Assembly: GCF_001583495.1 (NCBI RefSeq)
Contig: NZ_LQAQ01000100.1
Coordinates: forward strand, 62,001-126,000
Reading direction: 5' to 3'
Origin: Flammeovirga sp. SJP92
Lineage (GTDB): Bacteria > Bacteroidota > Bacteroidia > Cytophagales > Flammeovirgaceae
DNA: 64,000 nt
The notes beneath the pieces are model-generated. The model had not been told where the DNA came from. It ran no database searches and was given only the letters and a program-made list of their open reading frames with translations. The position numbers and the translations under genes are program-made. Positions within the stretch are counted from its first letter, which is position 1; each line of letters begins with the position of its first letter. Of this stretch, positions 26,548 to 34,377 are shown piece by piece.

Positions 26548-27562
26548 AGCAAGAAAAGAGTTTTGGGTAACAAACGCGATAGGTTGGGTAATACTGTACG
26601 TTATCAATGTTACATTCCAAACACAATACTTTACATGCAATTTTGAAGCAATATATTATACAATAGTTATCGCAGGAACAGGCTTATTAATAAGTCTGTT
26701 CTTGAGGTATTTTTACTCAAAAATTATTCTTCAAAATGCACCTATTCTCATCACAATACTAAAAGGTATAGCAGTGTTAATGATAATATCTTTCTTAAAG
26801 ACGGTTATTGACCCATGTTTTTTTATTGTTTTTGGGTTTGAAGAGTTGAATTATCTTGAAGGTAATTTCGAAGTTCCTACTTATATGTTCAGTATGTTGA
26901 TGGTGCTTTCGATTTGGTCTCTGATTTATTTTAATTATAAATATTTCGAAAACCAGAAAAAGATAGAGACAGATAAATTAAAGTTATCTCTAGAGTTGAA
27001 ACAGTTGGAACTTTCCAATTTAAAAGATCAATTAAGCCCTCATTTCCTTTTTAATGCCATCAATAATATTCGCTCATTGATCTTGATTGACCCTGAAGGA
27101 GCAAGAGATTCCCTTGTAAATGTATCCGAGTTATTGAGGTACATTTTAAACTATCAGAATAAAACCTTGGTGAGTATTGGGGAAGAAGTAGAAGTGGTGA
27201 AAAGCTATATTCAGCTTAATCAATTGCACTTTGGGAATAAAGTAGATTTTATTTTGAATGTAGATGAAAGCTTAGATTCTATTGAAATTCCACCGCTTTC
27301 TATTCAGCTTTTACTTGAAAATGCGATTAAGCATGGCGAAATAAAAAATGGCAACAAGATTGAAGTCAATGTTTTTGAAGAGGAAGGTAAAGCTGTGATC
27401 ACAGTAAAAAATGCGGGAGAGTTGAAGGGAGATTTAAATAGTGGAATTGGTCTGAAAAACTTAGTACAAAGATTAAAATCTGAACTGTCAGAAAATGTAA
27501 ATTTTGCCATATTTCAAACTCAGAATATTGTCACTTCTCAAATCACTCTAAATACAAACTAA
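26510..27562 (+). CDS. LytS/YehU-type membrane sensor histidine kinase
   Basis: 350 residues. About four transmembrane helices (20-150) precede a His_kinase (LytS/YpdA type) domain with phospho-acceptor His178 in DQLSPHFLFNAINNIRSL, then an HATPase with LLENAIKHG. No periplasmic or cytoplasmic sensor domain is visible, so the helices themselves probably sense the signal. Its start ATG lies inside the end of the serine hydrolase gene. The LytTR regulator begins one base after its stop, forming the cognate pair. Target genes are unknown; the adjacent hydrolases are obvious candidates. Confidence 0.88.
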   Translation: MDSNSKEINQLFKARKEFWVTNAIGWVILYVINVTFQTQYFTCNFEAIYYTIVIAGTGLLISLFLRYFYSKIILQNAPILITILKGIAVLMIISFLKTVIDPCFFIVFGFEELNYLEGNFEVPTYMFSMLMVLSIWSLIYFNYKYFENQKKIETDKLKLSLELKQLELSNLKDQLSPHFLFNAINNIRSLILIDPEGARDSLVNVSELLRYILNYQNKTLVSIGEEVEVVKSYIQLNQLHFGNKVDFILNVDESLDSIEIPPLSIQLLLENAIKHGEIKNGNKIEVNVFEEEGKAVITVKNAGELKGDLNSGIGLKNLVQRLKSELSENVNFAIFQTQNIVTSQITLNTN

Positions 27563-27563
27563 C

Positions 27564-28262
27564 ATGAAAACTTTAATCGTAGAAGATTCTCATTTGGCGA
27601 GGCTAGAACTAAAGCACTTACTCAAAAAACATAAAGAAATAGAAGTCCTAGCCGAAGCCGACACAGGGGAAGAGGCGATCAAGCTGATTGATGAATTAAA
27701 CCCTGATCTGATTTTTCTAGATATTCATCTACCGGATATGGATGGTTTTAAAGTGTTGAATACCATTAATCATATTCCTCATATCATTTTCACTACCGCT
27801 TATGATCAATATGCCATCAAGTCGTTTGATTATAATACGATCGATTATTTACTGAAGCCCATCACACAGGAGCGTTTAAGTACAGCCATTCAAAAAATCA
27901 GAATTGAAGAAGAAGATATTCAAGAATTAAGTTTAGAAAACAGTATCTTTATCAAAGATTCAGACCAATGTTATGTGACAAAACTGTCTGATGTATCATT
28001 ATTTGAGACGGAAGGAAATTATACTAAAGTTTATTTTAATGATCAATCCCCACTACTTCATAAGTCTTTGAATCAAATAGAAAACCGCTTAGATAAGAAC
28101 TTTTTCTTTAGAGTAAACCGACAGCAGTTGGTCAATGTCAATCATATCAAGGATATCGATACATGGTTCAAGGGGAAATTACAATTGAAGCTGAGTTGTG
28201 GAAATGAAGTAGAAGTCAGTGAAAGACAAAGTGTCGCTTTTAAAAGATTATTAAGTATATAA
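27564..28262 (+). CDS. LytTR-family response regulator
   Basis: 232 residues. A receiver domain has phosphoacceptor Asp53 in LIFLDIHLP, acidic Glu7-Asp8 and Lys in YLLKPI. A C-terminal LytTR DNA-binding domain follows (about 130-232), with FFFRVNRQQLVNVNHI, which is typical. It would bind direct repeats upstream of target promoters once phosphorylated by the kinase immediately upstream. A VOC-family gene starts 6 bases later and may be cotranscribed. Confidence 0.9.
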   Translation: MKTLIVEDSHLARLELKHLLKKHKEIEVLAEADTGEEAIKLIDELNPDLIFLDIHLPDMDGFKVLNTINHIPHIIFTTAYDQYAIKSFDYNTIDYLLKPITQERLSTAIQKIRIEEEDIQELSLENSIFIKDSDQCYVTKLSDVSLFETEGNYTKVYFNDQSPLLHKSLNQIENRLDKNFFFRVNRQQLVNVNHIKDIDTWFKGKLQLKLSCGNEVEVSERQSVAFKRLLSI

Positions 28263-28268
28263 ATAAAA

Positions 28269-28658
28269 ATGCTCAAGCTAAATAAATTACACCATATCGC
28301 CATTATCTGTTCAGATTATCCCAAATCAAAAAAGTTTTATACAGAAATCATGGGTTTTGAGATTCTTCAGGAAGTGTACCGAGAAGAAAGAGATTCATGG
28401 AAACTAGATTTGTCTTTTAATGGACAATACCTAATTGAATTATTTTCATTCCCTAATAATCCACCAAGAGTTTCATGGCCAGAAGCGAGAGGTCTAAGAC
28501 ATATTGCGTTTGAGGTAGACAGTATAGAAGACAGCATCGTTTTTCTAAAAGAAAATGAAGTACCCGTTGGTGATATTATGGTAGATCCTCATACGGGTAA
28601 AAAGTTCTGTTTCTTTGATGATCCAGATGAACTGCCGATTGAGTTGTATGAAAAATAA
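28269..28658 (+). CDS. VOC-family protein, YaeR/glyoxalase-like
   Basis: 129 residues making two betaalphabetabetabeta modules. The start LHHIAIICSDYPKSKKFY and the end FFDDPDELPIELYE are typical of the SMU1112c/YaeR branch of the glyoxalase/bleomycin-resistance superfamily. The expected metal ligands are visible: His in LHHIAI, Glu in LIELFSF, His in LRHIAFEVD and Glu in IELYE. It probably binds a divalent metal and isomerises or detoxifies a small metabolite. It is the last gene of the kinase-regulator run and converges with the AraC regulator after 2 bases. Confidence 0.85.
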   Translation: MLKLNKLHHIAIICSDYPKSKKFYTEIMGFEILQEVYREERDSWKLDLSFNGQYLIELFSFPNNPPRVSWPEARGLRHIAFEVDSIEDSIVFLKENEVPVGDIMVDPHTGKKFCFFDDPDELPIELYEK

Positions 28659-28660
28659 AA

Positions 28661-29647
28661 TTAATTGAAATAATCAATATTCTTCCCTTTTAAGGCAGAA
28701 GGAGCATAGCCAAAGTGATTTTTAAAAGCTTGACTCAGATGTCCAACATGACTAAAATTTAAGTCCATGGATATTTCGGTTAAGCTTTTATTGGTATAAA
28801 TAATTTGTCGGTGAGCTTCTTCTATTTTTTGCTGATTATAAAACTGAAGAATAGGTTTATCAAAAATTGATTTGAAGAGACGGTTTAATTTTGAAACACT
28901 CATGCCGTATTTATCACTTAATTCAGTAAGGTTGGGAATTTCTGTAAAATCAGATAAGTGACTATCTCTTAAGTCAATCATCAATTTTAGATCTTCTGGA
29001 TGAATATTACTTTTATGCTTATCAGCGTCTTTTTCAATTTTTGTTTTTAATAGCTCAATAATTTCAATACTCTTTGTGAAAAAGAAAGCGTGTTTTCTTT
29101 TTTCTTTATCCACATTCTTAATGATCGCTCTTACTCTACTTTCGATTTCAGCGTTTTGTGAATAATAATTGATCCATGGACTGTCATTTTTAAAAAGCTC
29201 TTTCATTTTGAAATCAGTTTTTTTAGCAAACTGCAGAAAGAAGCTCAGTGAAAAACGAATAGAAACCCATTGACTGCCTTTACCCTGAGGAAATTCGAAG
29301 TCATGTACTTGTGTAGAGTTTAAGATCAAGATACCTGCATTATTAAACTTTTTGACAGTACCATCTCTTTTATAAGTAGCACCTAACCCTAATCGGATAG
29401 TAATGTAATGATCATCCGGTAGTACGGTATGTTTAGTGATGACTGGGCGATCGGAATCCATTTCAAAAACAGCAACAATGACTTTGTCTAAAAATTCAAA
29501 AGAATATCCTTTTATATCACACCAATCTGTTTTGATTCTAAGCTCTTCTCCATCCCAAGTGCCCCCTAAGTCATCAGCAAACTGTTGGTAGGCATCGTGT
29601 GGATGTGCTCCTTTAGGATCTATGGTGTATTTATCTTTTTCTAGCAT
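28661..29647 (-). CDS. AraC-family transcriptional regulator
   Basis: 328 residues. A long N-terminal sensing region with beta-strand character (about 1-220) precedes a C-terminal HTH AraC domain: ELSDKYGMSVSKLNRLFKSIF and SLTEISMDLNFSHVGHLSQAF are the two helix-turn-helix motifs. The ligand is unknown. It is divergently arranged to the ABM-domain gene at 29855, with about 207 bases between, so it probably controls that gene, itself or both. It ends 2 bases from the converging VOC gene. Confidence 0.87.
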   Translation of the reverse strand: MLEKDKYTIDPKGAHPHDAYQQFADDLGGTWDGEELRIKTDWCDIKGYSFEFLDKVIVAVFEMDSDRPVITKHTVLPDDHYITIRLGLGATYKRDGTVKKFNNAGILILNSTQVHDFEFPQGKGSQWVSIRFSLSFFLQFAKKTDFKMKELFKNDSPWINYYSQNAEIESRVRAIIKNVDKEKRKHAFFFTKSIEIIELLKTKIEKDADKHKSNIHPEDLKLMIDLRDSHLSDFTEIPNLTELSDKYGMSVSKLNRLFKSIFDKPILQFYNQQKIEEAHRQIIYTNKSLTEISMDLNFSHVGHLSQAFKNHFGYAPSALKGKNIDYFN

Positions 29648-29819
29648 TATGATTGATTTTGAGCTATAGGATCATTAAAAACATTATAAATAGCAATGTA
29701 CTAATCTAATGAATTACAGGTTATTTTGTCAAAAAAGTAGGGAAATAAACTTAAGGTAAAATGCTCAAATCATATAAATACTTAACCAAACCGTGACAAT
29801 AATTCCTTCACCTAACCTA

Positions 29820-29827
29820 TAATTTTG
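29820..29827 (+). promoter_or_regulatory. Possible -7 box for the ABM-domain gene
   Basis: TAATTTTG matches TAnnTTTG 27 bases before the start codon. No TTG lies at the expected -33 distance, consistent with an activator-dependent promoter. Confidence 0.4.
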
Positions 29828-29854
29828 CCTTATCAAAAATCAAATCAAAGAATT

Positions 29855-30196
29855 ATGTTAAACGAAAAGTCAATCAATTTCTGGTCGAAGCTAGAGGTAA
29901 AAGTATTAAACGGGACAGCAAAAGAAGCGGCGGATTATCATACACAAAGAAGAGCTATTGAAGAATGTGCGGCTACAATTGATGGTTTCCAATATGGAGA
30001 GTTGATGTTGTCATCAGAAGATGATAGTGCATTCATGATATTATGTGGATGGCACTCAGAAGAAGATTATGTGGAGTGGTTAAAAAGCCCAGTAAGAACA
30101 CAACAATTTGAAGACCTTTCAAAGTTATTGGAAGTGGAGACAAAGGAAAGTAAATATGATAGCTTCCATCAGTTCAGTCAGCTAAAACTTTCATAA
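29855..30196 (+). CDS. Antibiotic biosynthesis monooxygenase (ABM) domain protein
   Basis: 113 residues from the ATG at 29855; ten extra upstream residues (MPYQKSNQRI) are leader. It is a single dimeric alpha/beta ABM-type barrel: FWSKLEVKVLNGTAKEA, FQYGELMLSSED, and a C-terminal SFHQFSQLKLS. The family covers quinol monooxygenases and heme-degrading enzymes as well as many proteins of unknown chemistry. It lies divergent to the AraC regulator and upstream of two amide hydrolases. Specific substrate not shown. Confidence 0.7.
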   Translation: MLNEKSINFWSKLEVKVLNGTAKEAADYHTQRRAIEECAATIDGFQYGELMLSSEDDSAFMILCGWHSEEDYVEWLKSPVRTQQFEDLSKLLEVETKESKYDSFHQFSQLKLS

Positions 30197-30232
30197 AGAA
30201 ACTAATCATCGCCTATTAGTATTATCCGCAAT

Positions 30233-30268
30233 AAGGCCAAGGTGAAACCCACTTTGGTCTTTTTTTTA
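30233..30268 (+). terminator. Terminator after the ABM-domain gene
   Basis: GGCCAAGGTG pairs with CACTTTGGTC (wobbles allowed) around a short loop, followed by eight T. Confidence 0.8.
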
Positions 30269-30349
30269 TACAAAATGGGTGTTTTTGACTTTAACGAAAA
30301 CGTACAACCTGATGCCTAATTCGTGAAAGTAAATGGAATACCAACCCTC

Positions 30350-30357
30350 TACCTTTG
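30350..30357 (+). promoter_or_regulatory. Possible -7 box for Ntn hydrolase 1
   Basis: TACCTTTG matches TAnnTTTG and starts a block (about 30350-30442) largely repeated before the second Ntn hydrolase gene (about 31816-31910), where the box is GACATTTG. Confidence 0.5.
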
Positions 30358-30442
30358 TAATGTAATCAAAAGGGAAATCAATCTATTCACCTTCACCGAT
30401 TACAAAAATTAATTATTTATCATTCAAAAAAATAGTACAACT

Positions 30443-31414
30443 ATGTGTTCAAGAATTATTTATGAAACAGGCAACCAAGAATTTATTACAGGACGTGGAA
30501 TGGACTGGAACGATCCTAACGCTCAAACTTCATTATGGATTTTCCCTAAGAATATGAAAAGAGATGGAGGAGCAGGAGATAAGTCAATTCAATGGACTTC
30601 GAAATATGGTTCAGTTGTGGCAAGTTTCTATGATATCGCATCATCAGATGGTATGAACGAAAGAGGCTTGGTAGTCAACGCACTTTACTTAGCGGAATCA
30701 GAATATGGTGATGTTGCTCAAAGCGATAAACCTACATTGTCAGTTGGTGCTTGGGTACAATATTTCTTAGATAATTACGCATCAGTTGAAGAAGCTGTAG
30801 AGGCAATGCAAGATGCACCATTTATTATTTCCGCTCCATTATTACCTAACGGTAGAGGTGCTACAGTGCATTTATCCCTTTCTGATTCAACAGGAGACTC
30901 CGCAATTTTAGAATACCTAAATGATGGAGAATTAGTAATTCACCACAGCAGGGACTATAAAGTAATGACCAACTCACCGGTTTATTCTGAGCAAATTGCT
31001 ATCAATAAGTACTGGGAATTGATCGGTGGCAGTAAAATGTTGCCAGGTACGATCAGTGCGGCAGACCGATTTGTGAGATTGAACTATTCATTAGAGTCAT
31101 CACCAAAATATACAGATAAAGATATGGCAACAGCCTCAGTAATTTCTCAAATGAGAGCAATTGGTGTACCTCTAGGGATGGAAGATCCGGAGCATCCCAA
31201 TATCTCAGCTACTCTTTGGAGAACAATCGCTGATAGCCAAACCAATAGATACTACTTTGAGTCAGCAGTAAAACCTGCTATTTTCTGGGTAGACCTTGAT
31301 AATATTGATTTTGAGAATACAGAAGTAAAAACATTGGACTGCTGTTCAGATGCCATTTACTCCGGTGAAGTATCAAAAGAATTTACCCCTAAAGAAGCAT
31401 TTCCTTTTTTATAG
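30443..31414 (+). CDS. Linear amide C-N hydrolase (choloylglycine hydrolase family), paralogue 1
   Basis: 323 residues. Cys2 directly follows the initiator Met, so removing Met exposes the N-terminal nucleophile of this Ntn-hydrolase family (CSRIIYE). The oxyanion and stabilising residues are plausible in RGMDWND and VMTNSPVY. Relatives include bile-salt hydrolases, penicillin V acylase and acyl-homoserine-lactone acylases. No signal peptide is visible, so it is cytoplasmic as read. A near copy lies 496 bases downstream. Likely substrate is an acyl amide; which one is unknown. Confidence 0.88.
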   Translation: MCSRIIYETGNQEFITGRGMDWNDPNAQTSLWIFPKNMKRDGGAGDKSIQWTSKYGSVVASFYDIASSDGMNERGLVVNALYLAESEYGDVAQSDKPTLSVGAWVQYFLDNYASVEEAVEAMQDAPFIISAPLLPNGRGATVHLSLSDSTGDSAILEYLNDGELVIHHSRDYKVMTNSPVYSEQIAINKYWELIGGSKMLPGTISAADRFVRLNYSLESSPKYTDKDMATASVISQMRAIGVPLGMEDPEHPNISATLWRTIADSQTNRYYFESAVKPAIFWVDLDNIDFENTEVKTLDCCSDAIYSGEVSKEFTPKEAFPFL

Positions 31415-31449
31415 AAGATGGAATAATTTGATTAGACTTTTAACTTTTA

Positions 31450-31486
31450 CCCCATTGATGAATTTTTCATTAATGGGGCTTTTTAT
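31450..31486 (+). terminator. Terminator after Ntn hydrolase 1
   Basis: CCCCATT (31450-31456) pairs with AATGGGG (31472-31478) and is followed by CTTTTTATT. Confidence 0.85.
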
Positions 31487-31487
31487 T

Positions 31488-31717
31488 GAGTGCTAGCATG
31501 TATATGTTGTGCGTCCTAACTTCTACACCTTGCGAGTGCTAGCATGTACATGTTGTACGTCCTAGCTTCTACACCTTGCGAGTGCTAGCATGTACATGTT
31601 GTACGTCCTAGCTTCTACACCTTGCGAGTGCTAGCATGTACATGTTGTACGTCCTAGTTTCTACACCTTGTGAGTGCTAGCATGTACATGTTGTACGTCC
31701 TAGCTTTTACACCTTGT
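31488..31717. repeat. 46-bp tandem repeat, five copies plus a partial
   Basis: Five units of exactly 46 bases start at 31488, 31534, 31580, 31626 and 31672, and a decayed sixth start follows to about 31730. Copies 2 and 3 are identical; copies 1, 4 and 5 carry a few substitutions. Each unit contains palindromes GCTAGC and GTACATGTTGTAC. It has no spacers, so it is not a CRISPR array, and it is not coding. Confidence 0.93.
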
Positions 31718-31910
31718 AAGTGTTAGCATATCAGCTTTTATACTGGAGGATTGGATTGCCGAAATTTTGTAACTACTTACTCAAATCTTGTATATCATTT
31801 GATTTTGAACCAGCGACATTTGTAATGTGATCAATAAGGAAATCAATCTATTTATTATCAGCCTATTTGATTACAGAAATTAATTATTTATCAATCAAAA
31901 TATTGCTATT

Positions 31911-32882
31911 ATGTGTTCAAGAATTATTTATGAAACAGGAAATCAAGAATTTATCGTAGGTCGTGGTATGGACTGGAATGATCCAACAGCTCAGACGTCA
32001 TTATGGATTTACCCTAGAGGAATGCAAAAAGATGGAGGAACGAATAACAACCCTATCGAATGGACTTCAAAATATGGATCAATAGGAGCTAGTTTTTATA
32101 ATGCAGGTACTGCGGATGGAATGAATGAAGCAGGTTTGACAGCAAATCTTCTTTACTTAGCAGAATCAAATTATGGTGATGTGGCAACAAGCAATAAGCC
32201 AACACTTTCTGTAGGAGCTTGGGCTCAATATTTCTTAGATAATTATGCAACTGTAGAAGAAGCCGTAGAGGCGATGGAAGATGTACCTTTCATTATTGTA
32301 GCACCAATTCTTCCTAACGGTAGAGGAGCAACAGTCCACCTTTCTATTTCAGATAAAACAGGTGATTCGGCCATTTTAGAGTTCTTGGATGGAGAATTAG
32401 TGATTAATCATAGCAGAGAATATAGAGTGATGACCAATTCACCAATATATTCGGAGCAGATTGCCATCGATAAATATTGGAAATTGATTGGTGGTAGCAA
32501 AATGTTGCCAGGAACGATTAATGCGGCTGACCGTTTCGTGAGATTAAGTTATGCTTTGGAATCTTCTCCAAAATATGCTGATAAAGCAATGGCTACAGCT
32601 TCTGTAATGTCTCAAATGAGAGCAATTGGTGTGCCTTTAGGAATGGAAGACCCTGACCGTCCAAATATCTCAGCGACACTTTGGAGAACAATTTCTGACA
32701 ACCAAACCAACAGATATTATTTTGAGTCGGCATTAAAGCCTACTATTTTCTGGGTGGATTTGGATAAAGTAGATTTTTCAGAAGGTGCGGAAATTAAAGC
32801 ATTAGATTGTGATTCAGATACAGTTTATGCAGGAGAAGTTTCTGAACACTTTACAGCTGCTACGCCATTCCCTTTCTTATAA
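31911..32882 (+). CDS. Linear amide C-N hydrolase (choloylglycine hydrolase family), paralogue 2
   Basis: 323 residues, collinear with paralogue 1 without length change. Cys2 and the RGMDWND and MTNSPIY segments are kept, so activity is expected. Differences cluster around residues 30-80 and in the last 30 residues, which may alter substrate choice. The upstream DNA of the two genes is also similar, including GGAAATCAATCTATT and AATTAATTATTTATCA blocks. The gene's terminator lies beyond the MITE-like element at 32907-33067. Confidence 0.88.
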   Translation: MCSRIIYETGNQEFIVGRGMDWNDPTAQTSLWIYPRGMQKDGGTNNNPIEWTSKYGSIGASFYNAGTADGMNEAGLTANLLYLAESNYGDVATSNKPTLSVGAWAQYFLDNYATVEEAVEAMEDVPFIIVAPILPNGRGATVHLSISDKTGDSAILEFLDGELVINHSREYRVMTNSPIYSEQIAIDKYWKLIGGSKMLPGTINAADRFVRLSYALESSPKYADKAMATASVMSQMRAIGVPLGMEDPDRPNISATLWRTISDNQTNRYYFESALKPTIFWVDLDKVDFSEGAEIKALDCDSDTVYAGEVSEHFTAATPFPFL

Positions 32883-32906
32883 GATTGAAATAGTATTTTA
32901 GGTTTA

Positions 32907-33067
32907 TAAGTACAAAGTCAAAATTATCTCATACTAATTCTATTTATTTTTTGTGAGTACTGCCTTCAAAAAACTTTAAATAGAACCACTATTCATACGT
33001 TTTTTAGCGTTGTACTCACAAAAAATAAATTAGAATTAACTATGATTTATTTTTGACTTAGTACTTA
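32907..33067. mobile_element. MITE-like element with 54-56 bp terminal inverted repeats
   Basis: The left arm (32907-32960, beginning TAAGTACAAAGTCAAAA) and right arm (33012-33067, the reverse complement beginning TAAGTACTAAGTCAAAA) pair along almost their whole length with about ten differences and a 51-base spacer. A TA dinucleotide flanks both ends (32905-32906 and 33068-33069), as expected for a target duplication of the IS630/Tc1-mariner type. It is too short to encode a transposase. It separates the Ntn hydrolase 2 stop codon from its terminator. Confidence 0.75.
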
Positions 33068-33072
33068 TATGA

Positions 33073-33110
33073 AGCCCCATCTTGTTTATAATAAGTTGGG
33101 GCTATTTGTA
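33073..33110 (+). terminator. Probable terminator of Ntn hydrolase 2, displaced by the inverted-repeat element
   Basis: AGCCCCA pairs with TGGGGCT, and the arms extend with partial TCTT/AAGT pairing; the downstream sequence is A/T-rich (ATTTGTATT). It lies about 190 bases after the stop codon. Confidence 0.6.
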
Positions 33111-33271
33111 TTCAAAAGAAAAAATACCCATCTTTTTTATTCTTCAGAAAACTGTCTTTTTAAGCCGTTAAACCCATATTTTTTATTTCTCATGAAAAAA
33201 AATCAAAAAAATATCACTTTTCTTAAAATATAATCTGCCCTTATCCGACTTAAGAGATAGATACAATAATT

Positions 33272-33820
33272 ATGGCAGAGAAAAATCAAAATATAGAAAA
33301 CACATTCCAGCAGGAACAAGGCCGTTTGAAGAATTACATCAAAGGAAAGGTTGGTTCTATGGAAGACGCTGAAGACATTGCTCAGGATGTGTTTTTGAGT
33401 TTTGTAGGGGGATTTGATGATATCTCTGATTTGCGCAAATCAATCTCCTGGCTCTATACTGTCGCGAAAAATAAGATTGTGGATTACCGTAGGAAAAAGA
33501 AACCGCTCTCTATTGAAGATCAAAAAGTAAATGATGAAGAGGAAGGATTGAACCTAATGGATTTATTGCCTTCGCTAGAAACAATGCCTGATGATCAATT
33601 GATGAAAGACATGATTTGGGAGGAAATACAATTGAGGTTGGAAGAGTTGCCCAAAGAACAAAAAGAAGTTTTTGAGTGGCATGAACTTGAAGGACTCAGC
33701 TTCAAACAGATTTCAGAGATGACAGGGGAAACGGTGAATACATTAATCAGCAGAAAGCGATATGCTGTATTGTATCTAAGAGAACAATTGGATAGTCTCT
33801 TCAAATTGATGAAGTCCTAA
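33272..33820 (+). CDS. ECF-type RNA polymerase sigma factor
   Basis: 182 residues. Region 2 includes SMEDAEDIAQDVFLSF and SWLYTVAKNKIVDYRRKK. Region 4 includes LEELPKEQKEVFEWHELEGLSFKQI, followed by the recognition helix in TGETVNTLISRKRYAVLYLRE. The length is normal for group 4 (ECF) sigma factors. No classical anti-sigma factor gene follows; instead a small membrane protein gene starts 60 bases later. Two copies of TGGTCAAAATT sit between them (33822 and 33858). Regulon unknown. Confidence 0.9.
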   Translation: MAEKNQNIENTFQQEQGRLKNYIKGKVGSMEDAEDIAQDVFLSFVGGFDDISDLRKSISWLYTVAKNKIVDYRRKKKPLSIEDQKVNDEEEGLNLMDLLPSLETMPDDQLMKDMIWEEIQLRLEELPKEQKEVFEWHELEGLSFKQISEMTGETVNTLISRKRYAVLYLREQLDSLFKLMKS

Positions 33821-33879
33821 TTGGTCAAAATTAATAGTACAACAGATCACTACAGGGTGGTCAAAATTGATAAAAAGAC

Positions 33880-34194
33880 ATGGAAAAGTTTTCAAAGAAA
33901 AAGTTTATAGCTAAAAAGATCGTATTTGGAGCAGTCATCATTACTGCCATTACCTTTATTTTTATGCAGTTATGGAATTGGTTGATGCCTGTAATATTTG
34001 GGTTGACTACTATTTCATTCCTTCAGTCATTAGGGTTATTAGCAATGTCTAAAATCTTATTTGGCAGGGGTGGAAGACCACGTTTCAAAGGTCGTGGTGG
34101 AAGTAGAGCCATGATGCATAGAGAGAAATTTATGCAGAAATTTAAGGCGAGAGAATCGAAATGTGCTGAAGAAAAAGAAGACAATAATGAATAA
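33880..34194 (+). CDS. Small membrane protein downstream of the sigma factor
   Basis: 104 residues. One or two transmembrane helices (about 12-62) precede a Gly/Arg-rich segment (FGRGGRPRFKGRGGSR) and a charged C-terminal tail. I know similar small proteins next to ECF sigma factors in other Bacteroidota but no function for them; an anti-sigma role is possible because of position and membrane anchoring, yet no ZAS or RskA motif is present. It precedes the YedZ-like gene across a palindromic repeat. Confidence 0.6.
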   Translation: MEKFSKKKFIAKKIVFGAVIITAITFIFMQLWNWLMPVIFGLTTISFLQSLGLLAMSKILFGRGGRPRFKGRGGSRAMMHREKFMQKFKARESKCAEEKEDNNE

Positions 34195-34212
34195 TTTTTA
34201 GTGGTTTTTTGG

Positions 34213-34330
34213 TGGTTCGTGAGCCACAAGGCATTGTGGCTCTACAAAACGATACTCTTTCAATTTAGTATCTACATTTAATTGAAAGAGTGCCGTTGTA
34301 GAGACGCAATGCTTTGCGTCTTACGAACCA
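34213..34330. repeat. 118-bp nested palindromic repeat
   Basis: Outer arms TGGTTCGT/ACGAACCA enclose two small hairpins (GAGCCACAA/TTGTGGCTC at 34221-34242 and GACGCAA/TTGCGTC around 34303-34320), a TCTACAA/TTGTAGA stem and a 12-bp perfect central stem (34254-34265 with 34280-34291). The whole can fold as a branched cruciform. It resembles intergenic REP-type elements with GTAGAGACGCAA cores. Confidence 0.85.
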
Positions 34331-34377
34331 TAACAAGAACCATAAGTAATATAAAATCTAACAAACAAAAAGACAGA

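Noticed and set aside
31488-31717. CRISPR array
   Set aside because: The 46-bp units abut directly with no unique spacers, and no cas gene is present.
32907-33067. Ordinary terminator of the Ntn hydrolase gene
   Set aside because: Arms over 50 bp with a 51-base spacer and TA flanks do not fit a terminator, and a conventional hairpin follows at 33073.
34282-34377. N-terminal extension of the YedZ-like protein starting at 34282
   Set aside because: It reads through the 118-bp palindromic repeat and gives a Cys/Arg-rich tail unlike a membrane-protein start; the ATG at 34378 is right before the first helix.
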